From contig JAFNAH010000049.1 in the NCBI GenBank assembly GCA_017860075.1, positions 1-7,978 of the forward strand: a stretch of 7,978 nucleotides of DNA, written 5' to 3'. Made by a program: the position numbers and the translations under genes. Within the stretch, counting starts at the first letter, position 1. Every line of letters begins with the position of its first letter. Positions 1-5,690 of this stretch are shown piece by piece. This stretch comes from Acidobacteriota bacterium (GTDB taxonomy: Bacteria; Acidobacteriota; UBA6911). Below the pieces are notes generated by a model. It was not told where the DNA came from, did not search any database, and worked only from the letters and a program-made list of their open reading frames with translations.

Positions 1-188
1 GTGACGGGCGCTTTGTCGGTAAGCACCTCGATCTTGATCGTCCCCATCGTGGTCTCCATGACGACGATCGGGTGCCTGGAGCCTCCGGCGGACTTCTTCT
101 CCGCTTTGGCCTGGCCGAACGCGGCGACTGCCAGTAACAGGGCGACTGAAACGGCTGCAACCTGAACCCATATGGACCTGATACGCAT
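1..188 (-). CDS. Exported cyclophilin-type peptidyl-prolyl cis-trans isomerase, N-terminal part
   Basis: Only the first 62 codons are in the window; the gene runs off the left edge. The protein begins MRIRSIWVQVAAVSVALL, a basic start followed by a hydrophobic core and an Ala-rich stretch with a likely Sec cleavage site near AAFGQA (about residue 26). A short Lys/Ser/Gly linker follows. The cyclophilin opening comes next: VVMETTMGTIKIEVL then DKAPVT, matching the family's usual T.xG.I..EL....AP.TV.NF start. Cyclophilins catalyse cis-trans isomerisation of Xaa-Pro bonds, and this one would act outside the cytoplasm on folding envelope proteins. The ATG at 188 is preceded by a clear AGGAGG (196-201) seven bases away, so the start is secure. 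The active-site Arg and the rest of the barrel lie outside the window, so catalytic competence cannot be judged. Its neighbour, the ceramidase-like gene, is divergent and gives no functional hint. Confidence 0.85.
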   Translation of the reverse strand, partial: MRIRSIWVQVAAVSVALLLAVAAFGQAKAEKKSAGGSRHPIVVMETTMGTIKIEVLTDKAPV

Positions 189-210
189 CCTTGTGCCTCC
201 TGGTTGTGTA

Positions 211-241
211 CGCGCTGATTCTATCCGCATCCGGGCCCAAA
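211..241 (-). promoter_or_regulatory. Candidate sigma70-type promoter for the cyclophilin gene
   Basis: On the minus strand TAGAAT (223 down to 218) matches the -10 consensus at five of six positions. Transcription would start near 211 and leave a leader of about 22 bases that contains the AGGAGG. The -35 is poor: the best hexamer is CTGTTA with an 18-base spacer. Seen by eye only. Confidence 0.33.
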
Positions 242-317
242 TAACAGATCATGCTGGCGCGGACCGGCGACTCTCACCCGGCCCTCGCCGGCCCCGGGGC
301 AACCTGCCGCATACAGC

Positions 318-346
318 TTGACCACAGCGCCCGTCAGGGGTATCAA
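318..346 (+). promoter_or_regulatory. Candidate sigma70-type promoter for the ceramidase-like gene
   Basis: TTGACC (318-323) and TATCAA (341-346) are separated by exactly 17 bases. The -35 matches consensus at five of six positions and the -10 at four of six. Transcription would begin near 352, just ahead of the ribosome binding site at 367-371 and the GTG at 377, giving a leader of about 25 bases. The fit between promoter, ribosome binding site and signal-peptide start supports all three. It also argues against any start further upstream in this frame. Confidence 0.45.
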
Positions 347-366
347 GGGCCGTGCAGGTTGCTCCT

Positions 367-371
367 GGAGG
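367..371 (+). promoter_or_regulatory. Ribosome binding site that sets the GTG start at 377
   Basis: GGAGG lies five bases upstream of GTG 377. The reading frame is open back to an ATG at 251, but that ATG has no comparable site, would add 42 residues unlike any leader ahead of the signal peptide, and lies upstream of the candidate promoter. Confidence 0.65.
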
Positions 372-376
372 ACGCC

Positions 377-1867
377 GTGAGCCGAATCACCTTTCTTGTC
401 CCGATGTGCATCTTTACTCTCCTGTGCTGTCTTCCCGCCCCCGAGGCTCAGTCCGGGCCCGGAACGCAGGCTGGAACGATCCAACTGGGATGGGCATCCC
501 GCGAGATCACGCCCGATCGGCCGGTCGCGCTCTCCGGGCAGTTCCACAAACGGATTTCCACGCACGTTGAGGCTCCCCTCTGGTCTACTGCGTTGGCCAT
601 AGAAACGCGCGAGGGAGAGCGTTCGATCGACCAGGCGATCCTGATTTCCTGCGATCTTGTCGGGATCGACGACGCCCTCATGCCCCGCCTGCGCCGCAGC
701 CTGGAAGGAAAACTGGCCGGGTTCGACACGCGCAAACTCATCCTGAATGCCACTCACACTCACACGGGTCCGGTCACCGGCGAGAAATGGTACGAAGTGA
801 CTGAACCCGGCGTTATGAAACCCGGCGAATACGTCGATTTCCTCCTCAAACGTCTGGCCGAGGCCGCAACCGAGGCCTGGGAGAAGAGGCGACCGGGAAG
901 CATCAACTGGGGTTTGGGTTACGCCGCGGCGGGTTTCAACCGTCGGATGGTCTATGCGGACGGTCATGCCGCCATGTACGGCCGCAACGACACAGCCGAC
1001 TTCAGCCACGTGGAGGGATACGAAGACTCGACCGTCCAGACGCTATTCTTCAGGGATGCGGATCGAAACCTCACGGGGGTGGCCGTAAACGTGCCCTGTC
1101 CTTCGCAGGTGGTGGAAGGCGAAAACTACATTTCCTCCGATTTCTGGCACGACCTCCGGGCTATCCTCAGGCAACGCTTGTCCAGGGATCTCTACGTCCT
1201 GGCCTGGACCGGGGCGTCGGGGGATCTATCGCCGCACCCGCAGATTCAAAAGGCGGCGGCTGCCCGGATGCGCAAGCTGAGCGGCGACGTCACGGAAACC
1301 CGGGCTATCGCCGTCAGGATTGCGGATGCAGTGGGCTACGCCTACGGGGCGGTCAGGAACGAGACCTTTGCACGGCTGCCTTTTGCCCACACCGTGGAGG
1401 TTCTCCAGCTTCCCACGCCCCAGATCTCCAGCGAGCAATACCTGGCAGCAAAGTCGGTCTGCGATGCGATTCGGTCGAAGCCGCGCGAGAATTGGGGCCG
1501 CGAGGATTTCGCCCGCCTGGCCTGGCACCAGGAGGTGGTCGACCGATACGAGCGCCCTGCCGAGCACACCGGTTACTCCACGGAGATGCATGCGCTGCGG
1601 CTGGGGGACGTGGCGATCGCGACCAATCCGTTCGAGCTCTTCCTCGACTACGGGATTCAGATCAGGACCCGCAGCCGTGCCCTGCAGACCTTCGTCATTC
1701 AGCTCTCCTGCGGCGAGGGCGGCTATCTGCCTACGGAACGCGCGGTCGCCGGTGGAGGGTACAGCGCGGTTGCAGAAAGCATACTCGTGGGCCCTGCCGG
1801 TGGCAAAATCCTGGTGGACCGCACACTGCAGGCACTCAACGCATTCTGGCCCGGCGAATCCCCTTAG
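377..1867 (+). CDS. Secreted neutral/alkaline ceramidase-like hydrolase (ceramidase N-terminal domain family)
   Basis: This 496-residue protein starts at GTG 377 with a Sec signal peptide (hydrophobic core about residues 5-20, likely cleavage after APEA near residue 24). The rest matches the catalytic domain of neutral, zinc-dependent ceramidases, which hydrolyse the amide bond of ceramides. The domain opens at about 36 with IQLGWASREITPD. The zinc-site signature NATHTHTGP is at 124-132 (His127, His129). GASGDLSPHPQ is at 279-289, and its Ser285 aligns with the catalytic serine of the family. NPFELF at 417-422 supplies the expected metal-site Glu420, and the Tyr-containing GGYLPTERAV and GGGYSA lie at 448-464. 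Two things are odd. Where canonical enzymes have a metal-binding His in a V-H-P-T-S context, this protein reads PCPSQ (239-243), with ISSDFWHD following at 252-259. It also ends after the catalytic domain, without the C-terminal Ig-like domain of true ceramidases (650 residues or more). Family membership is firm; ceramide as the substrate is not shown. Confidence 0.85.
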   Translation: MSRITFLVPMCIFTLLCCLPAPEAQSGPGTQAGTIQLGWASREITPDRPVALSGQFHKRISTHVEAPLWSTALAIETREGERSIDQAILISCDLVGIDDALMPRLRRSLEGKLAGFDTRKLILNATHTHTGPVTGEKWYEVTEPGVMKPGEYVDFLLKRLAEAATEAWEKRRPGSINWGLGYAAAGFNRRMVYADGHAAMYGRNDTADFSHVEGYEDSTVQTLFFRDADRNLTGVAVNVPCPSQVVEGENYISSDFWHDLRAILRQRLSRDLYVLAWTGASGDLSPHPQIQKAAAARMRKLSGDVTETRAIAVRIADAVGYAYGAVRNETFARLPFAHTVEVLQLPTPQISSEQYLAAKSVCDAIRSKPRENWGREDFARLAWHQEVVDRYERPAEHTGYSTEMHALRLGDVAIATNPFELFLDYGIQIRTRSRALQTFVIQLSCGEGGYLPTERAVAGGGYSAVAESILVGPAGGKILVDRTLQALNAFWPGESP

Positions 1868-1886
1868 AGAATCTTTGAGCTCTCCG

Positions 1887-1926
1887 AGCCTTCGAGGTTA
1901 TTACTGACCGCAGGGGCTCGAAGGCT
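1887..1926. terminator. Inverted repeat between convergent genes, possible bidirectional terminator
   Basis: AGCCTTCGAG (1887-1896) and CTCGAAGGCT (1917-1926) form a perfect 10-bp stem with a 20-base loop. It fills most of the 59-base gap between the stop of the ceramidase-like gene (1867) and the stop of the CAP gene (1927). No T-run follows on either strand, so it is not a classic intrinsic terminator. Its place between two converging stops still suggests transcription end or 3'-end protection. Confidence 0.42.
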
Positions 1927-2907
1927 TCAGCGGGAGCCGATGAGGGTGAGTATCGCGACCACGAGCTGACCGCGGGCGTCACGGAACTCGCGCGCGGCAG
2001 TTCCCAGGACGCTTGTGCGGGCCCGACGCACATCGTCGGACACCTTCAGGTCTCTTTCATCGTGGACCAGCTGCACATCGAGGCTGATTCTGGAGACGTC
2101 GTTCAGGGTTCCCTGCGGGATCTGCGCTGTCGCCTCGTCCAGCAGTCGTTCGAGGTCGCCGGCATCGAACGGAAATCCAAGGCTGCCGAGCAGTCGGGAG
2201 GCGGTCTTGTCGAAGAGTGGGTCGACTCGAAGCGGTTTCAATCCTGATCTGCGCCTCGTTTCCTCGATCCTGGTCAACTGCGTCCTGCGGAGCTGCTCAG
2301 GCTTCGGCCGAGTCGCCGGGTCGGCGAATATCTGCGTGATGTACAGATCGTCCGCATGCGACCCGGATCCGCGGGCGATGCCGATCCCGACGTGGCTGAC
2401 GTCAGCGGCCGTTATGTTCTCGAGGTGACCGGGGCTCTTGAGGAAGGCGCTCTCTGCCTGTTCAATCGTGCCGGCACACGCGACGTTTTCGCGAGCCTTG
2501 CGAACGACGTAACCGGCGCGACTCAGCCGTGCTTTCAGGTCCCCCGAAGGCGGCAAATCGTGGCCGAGGATGCCCAGATCGGCCATTTTCCCGGAGTGAT
2601 CGCGTGCGATGCGGGCGAGGGAGGGATCGAACACCAGCGGAGGGAGCCTGCGTCGTGCCCTGTCGCGGTTGAGCATGGAAAACAGGCTGCGCTCGAGCTC
2701 GGCCACGGGGGGATCGGCGGCCGGCATCAGGCTGCCCGGAACGCGCCCCGAGGCCTGGCAGCCCGGCCCGCAGGGGAGCCAGGTGATCAATCCGCATACT
2801 AACAGCCCTGGAATGATGACACTGCGTCTTCGTGGGCTGCGACAGTCCGTCCAGATTCGGACATCGTACACGATGCTTCGGGTCCCCCGGTGTTCTTTAC
2901 ACCACAT
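1927..2907 (-). CDS. Exported CAP/SCP-domain protein (YkwD-like) with a degenerate second CAP-like half
   Basis: 326 residues from ATG 2907. An N-terminal hydrophobic stretch (about 30-45, SVIIPGLLVCGLITWL) follows an Arg-rich segment and ends in CGPGC, which could be a Sec signal or, less well, a weak lipobox. A CAP domain spans about 70-198: LFSMLNRDRARRRLPPL with FDPSLARIARDHS, then GHDLPP (His116), RENVACAG (Glu140), SPGHLENITAADVSHVGIGIA (158-178, split here as SPGHLEN, His161, then SHVGIGIA) and DLYITQIF. The conserved His/Glu cavity residues are therefore present. Bacterial CAP proteins are secreted; their activity is mostly unknown. Residues about 208-326 start with a segment that echoes the first domain's opening helix (see findings). 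Start choice is uncertain: ATG 2907 has no visible ribosome binding site. GTG 2871 would trim 12 residues and keep the signal, with GGGGGA 11 bases upstream. The gene lies 79 bases downstream of the CorA-like gene on the same strand and may be cotranscribed with it. Confidence 0.82.
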   Translation of the reverse strand: MWCKEHRGTRSIVYDVRIWTDCRSPRRRSVIIPGLLVCGLITWLPCGPGCQASGRVPGSLMPAADPPVAELERSLFSMLNRDRARRRLPPLVFDPSLARIARDHSGKMADLGILGHDLPPSGDLKARLSRAGYVVRKARENVACAGTIEQAESAFLKSPGHLENITAADVSHVGIGIARGSGSHADDLYITQIFADPATRPKPEQLRRTQLTRIEETRRRSGLKPLRVDPLFDKTASRLLGSLGFPFDAGDLERLLDEATAQIPQGTLNDVSRISLDVQLVHDERDLKVSDDVRRARTSVLGTAAREFRDARGQLVVAILTLIGSR

Positions 2908-2935
2908 CGTCTGAGTCGGTCTGTCCCGATAGGCC

Positions 2936-2964
2936 CTTTCACCGCCCCGATGGTCGGGTGAAGG
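2936..2964 (-). other. Small inverted repeat between the CorA-like and CAP genes
   Basis: CTTTCACC (2936-2943) can pair with GGTGAAGG (2957-2964) as an 8-bp stem with one G-T pair and a 13-base loop. An alternative inner hairpin, CCCGA/TCGGG (2946-2958), competes with it. It lies just past the CorA-like stop codon on the minus strand and has no T-run, so a terminator or attenuator role is only possible. Confidence 0.22.
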
Positions 2965-2986
2965 ACAGGCTGTAAGTCCGCAGCCT

Positions 2987-4666
2987 TCAGGAACGGCGCC
3001 GCGCCGTCCGGCGCAAGCGGGCTCTGCGGCGGCTGGGGAGAAGGATCTCGCGGTAGTCAGACCAGTTCGCGATCACCATGTAAAACCCGAATGCGATGGC
3101 CCCGAAGCTCAGCAACGCGACCATCGCGATCGCGAGATAATGGATGTAGAGCGACCTCTGGTCGGGCTGGAAGAATACCTGGCCGAAGTAGCGCCCGAAA
3201 TTCATGCCGAAGAAGCCCGTGAGGACCGCGCCGCCGCCCATGATCAGGCTCAGCAATGCCAGCCGGTTTACGGCTTCCGTGCTGCGGAACGCGGAGTACT
3301 CCTGGAGAGACGCGTTCAGCTTCTCGAGTTCCCCTTCGATTTCGGTCTTGATCGGCTCGATCCGGTACTGCTGGCACTGGAGGGCAAAATGCTCGATTTC
3401 TTCATCCTTGTTTGCCAGCTCGTCGAAATACCAGTAGTTCGAGAAGTGCAGGAACTCGGCGCGCAGATCGGTCGCACTGCGGATGTTCTCCGACGTGAGC
3501 TTGCCGTCCTCCTCGTCGAGGTAGAGGCGTTTCGAGACCAGTGCCGTGCGCTCCTCGAAACTGAGCAGGGTCGCACGATAGAACAGGGCTACCAGCGCCA
3601 TCAGGTAATAGCGGGTGTTGAACATCCTGTGCACCAGGAAACCTTCGCGCAGGGTGTGTTCATCGCACTCAAATGTCCCGATGGCGGCTGTGACGTTGCT
3701 GTAGCTGGTGAATCCGTACCAGGTGCCCTGGTGGGCCCAGCGCCGGTACATCTGCCTGTCCATCTGTTCCTTGACGAACTGCGGCTCATAGCGGTAGCCG
3801 GAACCGTCCGGGTCCACGTAAAGAAACCGGCTCAGCAGGATCTGGTAGGCCTCCGAGTTGATGTAGTCCGGTGGAAGCGAGGCAGGATCAAGTGCCAGGT
3901 AGGAATAGACGATCATGCGCTCGTCCAGAACCGGCTCGAACTCCCCCTTGGCGTAGTCGGCAAAGTATATGAGCGACGTGATGTTCCGCGATAGCGGCGG
4001 CAGGAAGCCGGTCATTTCCCCTTGCGCAAAGGACTCCTCGCTGACGGTCTCGCTCTTGCCGTCCGTCTCGACAGTCAGCGTCATCCGGTTCGGAATACGG
4101 CCCTCGCGTACCTGCCTCCCGCTCGAGGCGTAGACCTTGCGCATGGATTCGTTGATCCACAAGGCCTGCCGGGATGACAGGTTGAACGCTTCGACGCCGA
4201 TCGAGAGCACGCCGATCCCGTTGGCAAAAAGAAACAGCCGGAGTTCGCTCACGTTGACCGTGGCGGAGCGGCCCTTGACGTCCCCGGCATGAAACCAGAG
4301 CTTCTTATCCGGGTCGAGCGGGATCGTGTAGCATCTCAGGAGCGACTCCGCCTCCTCTGTAGATCCGGACACATCCGCCGTATCGAAGAACACCCTGCGC
4401 ACAAAGGGGTGGAAGAAGACCATGTCCTGGTATGCGGGGGAGTCCATGTCGAACCGGCTGTAGGCAGACCTGCGCCACGGTCCCAGCTTCCCGACAATGG
4501 TCGAGGAGCCCGGCGAGTGGTGCGCTCCTATCCACTCGTCCAGGCCGTCGATCCAATGCCGGACCTCGGACCAGATCGCCGGGTGCTGCTCGGACACGAT
4601 CCTCTTGTCAATGGAGAACGGGAACAGGAAGTAACTGTGCAGGTGAAGAATGCGTGCGCTCGACAT
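2987..4666 (-). CDS. Divergent CorA-like membrane protein with a GMN motif
   Basis: 559 residues from ATG 4666, with AAGGG five bases upstream. The C-terminal end has the architecture of the CorA divalent-cation channel family. A charged, probably coiled helix (about 415-465, with EIEGELEKLNASLQEY) leads into membrane helix 1 (about 469-486), which ends in LTGFFGMNFG, including the family's Gly-Met-Asn at 487-489. A short outside loop follows, then membrane helix 2 (about 509-534), then a very basic tail (RRRARLRRTARRRS) that would sit in the cytoplasm. CorA proteins are pentamers that pass Mg2+ or similar ions. This one is unusual: the cytoplasmic part is about 465 residues against roughly 240-290 in typical CorA. 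It has no sequence I recognise, and the usual acidic MPEL-type loop after GMN is replaced by RYFGQVFFQPDQRSLYIHY. Many aromatic residues occur (for example SNYWYF, QGTWYGF). Ion transport is inferred from the GMN and two-helix layout only; a sensory or regulatory role is also possible. Confidence 0.72.
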   Translation of the reverse strand: MSSARILHLHSYFLFPFSIDKRIVSEQHPAIWSEVRHWIDGLDEWIGAHHSPGSSTIVGKLGPWRRSAYSRFDMDSPAYQDMVFFHPFVRRVFFDTADVSGSTEEAESLLRCYTIPLDPDKKLWFHAGDVKGRSATVNVSELRLFLFANGIGVLSIGVEAFNLSSRQALWINESMRKVYASSGRQVREGRIPNRMTLTVETDGKSETVSEESFAQGEMTGFLPPLSRNITSLIYFADYAKGEFEPVLDERMIVYSYLALDPASLPPDYINSEAYQILLSRFLYVDPDGSGYRYEPQFVKEQMDRQMYRRWAHQGTWYGFTSYSNVTAAIGTFECDEHTLREGFLVHRMFNTRYYLMALVALFYRATLLSFEERTALVSKRLYLDEEDGKLTSENIRSATDLRAEFLHFSNYWYFDELANKDEEIEHFALQCQQYRIEPIKTEIEGELEKLNASLQEYSAFRSTEAVNRLALLSLIMGGGAVLTGFFGMNFGRYFGQVFFQPDQRSLYIHYLAIAMVALLSFGAIAFGFYMVIANWSDYREILLPSRRRARLRRTARRRS

Positions 4667-4723
4667 ACCTGCCCTTGACTCGCCGTGCGGCGGGTTCCTG
4701 AATCCGTGAAGAAGCGAGGGGCC

Positions 4724-4810
4724 ACCGCAGAGACGCAGAGATCGCAGAGAAAGCCAACTGGTCTTAGATCAGGTGGAAATCCTTCTCTGCGTACTTTGCG
4801 CCTCTGCGGT
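4724..4810. repeat. 87-base imperfect palindrome of CGCAGAGA-type units
   Basis: The left arm (4724-4753) and right arm (4782-4810) pair over about 28 bp with three mismatches, one G-T pair and one bulged base. ACCGCAGAG at 4724-4732 pairs perfectly with CTCTGCGGT at 4802-4810, and CGCAGAGAA at 4743-4751 pairs perfectly with TTCTCTGCG at 4783-4791. The inner part folds again: CCAACTGGTC (4754-4763) pairs with GATCAGGTGG (4767-4776) around a TTA loop, with one mismatch and one G-T pair. The left arm is itself three near-copies of CGCAGAGA, about nine bases apart. It fills the spacer between the DUF6599-type stop (4857) and the CorA-like start (4666). From memory, sequences of this CCGCAGAGACGCAGAG type recur between genes in many bacterial genomes and produce spurious ORFs with LCDLCVSAV-like text; that recall has not been checked here. 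Confidence 0.8.
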
Positions 4811-4856
4811 AAATTCCTCACCCCTTCTCTGAGTTTCCGGCACGGGCGGCCGCGAA

Positions 4857-5690
4857 CTATTTCAAGCTCGCCGCCAGCTGGGACGCTTCAGCCGTCACGT
4901 CGCGACCGCCCTTGAGGTTGGCAAACCCGCCTATGTATCGCCCCTTGCGGAAAACACACAGGCCGTCCAGGTACTTGTCGGCACCCGTGAACGCCTCGTC
5001 CCCGATTCCGACGGGTGTTGTCTGGCCAACGCGCTCTTTGAACTTGACGATGGTCGCGGCGGCAGCCTCCGGCGATGCCTCGGTGACCAGGAAGGCCTTT
5101 CCGAAATCGTACTGGCCGATATAGCCCGACTTCAGCATGCGGAGCCCGAGTACGCTTTCAGGCACGAGCCGGACGGATCCAGGAACCAGCCCGTCCTTTG
5201 GAAACCAGGAAATCTGTTCCGGCGGTGTGCTCTGCCCTTCGATAGTCTTTTCGATGGCAGCGACGTAGGCCCGCAGCGTGGAGGTGTGGTCCTTCGCGGG
5301 GCTGGCCGCCACCTCCACGTAGTATTTGCCTTTGGCAAACGTAGCGCGTCGCGGCAGTACCTGCCCCCCCATGCCGATCGGCTCGACATCAGCGCGCTGG
5401 TCGCGATTGGCGCTGAAAATACCGAACGCAAACTCCGGGCTTCCCATCTCGGAAATGTCGATGACGAAGGAGTCGTCTCCGCACTTGCAGGTGATGCCCT
5501 TCATCCCCACGAAGCGATAAACGAGGTAGCCTTCGGCGTTTCCGTTCATGTAATCGAACAGGTTGTCCGGTTCGTAGGAACGAGCCGGTCCCTGCTGCAT
5601 GCATCCTGCCACCATCCCGCATTCCGCGGTCTGGCCCGGGAGCAACCCGGGGACAGCCAGCAACAGGGCAACGATGAAGATGCGTCTCAT
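4857..5690 (-). CDS. Secreted DUF6599-type protein, translationally coupled to the reductase
   Basis: 277 residues. The ATG at 5690 overlaps the TGA of the reductase gene as ATGA, with AGGAG eight bases upstream. The frame is open for 23 more codons upstream, but those lie inside the reductase gene and would bury the signal peptide. A Sec signal (MRRIFIVALLLAVPGLLPGQ) is cleaved near residue 20. The body carries landmarks I associate with DUF6599, a family of unknown function frequent in Acidobacteriota: NLFDYMNGNAEGYL (43-56), DISEMGSPEFAFGIFS (78-93), FAKGKYYVEV (118-127), then a second half with GLVPGSVRLVPESVLG and GYIGQYDFGKAF. There are four Cys in the mature N-terminal part (AECGMVAGC and CKC), which could form disulfides outside the cytoplasm. 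No catalytic motif is evident. The coupling implies that it is made in fixed proportion to the reductase and may be its partner or act on the same substrate. The DUF number is from memory of the motif pattern. Confidence 0.78.
   Translation of the reverse strand: MRRIFIVALLLAVPGLLPGQTAECGMVAGCMQQGPARSYEPDNLFDYMNGNAEGYLVYRFVGMKGITCKCGDDSFVIDISEMGSPEFAFGIFSANRDQRADVEPIGMGGQVLPRRATFAKGKYYVEVAASPAKDHTSTLRAYVAAIEKTIEGQSTPPEQISWFPKDGLVPGSVRLVPESVLGLRMLKSGYIGQYDFGKAFLVTEASPEAAAATIVKFKERVGQTTPVGIGDEAFTGADKYLDGLCVFRKGRYIGGFANLKGGRDVTAEASQLAASLK

Noticed and set aside
221..1009. Long minus-strand ORF (262 codons) opposite the ceramidase-like gene
   Set aside because: It lies antisense to a gene with clear family motifs and a signal peptide. 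Its translation shows no recognisable domain and is rich in Arg, Gly and Pro as expected for GC-rich antisense frames.
2356..2802. Plus-strand ORF opposite the CAP-domain gene
   Set aside because: It is antisense to well-conserved CAP motifs, with no independent start signals.
3140..3994. Plus-strand ORF of 284 codons inside the CorA-like gene
   Set aside because: It is antisense to a frame with two membrane helices and GMN. There is no ribosome site or domain, and long open antisense frames are common at this GC content.
4724..4810. A CRISPR array from the repeated CGCAGAGA units
   Set aside because: The units are only about nine bases with no unique spacers, and the arrangement is palindromic, not a direct-repeat and spacer series.
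4528..4915. ORFs on both strands through the 4724-4810 palindrome (text such as LCDLCVSAV and TAETQRSQR)
   Set aside because: The peptides are translations of the repeat itself and overlap real gene ends; I regard them as spurious.
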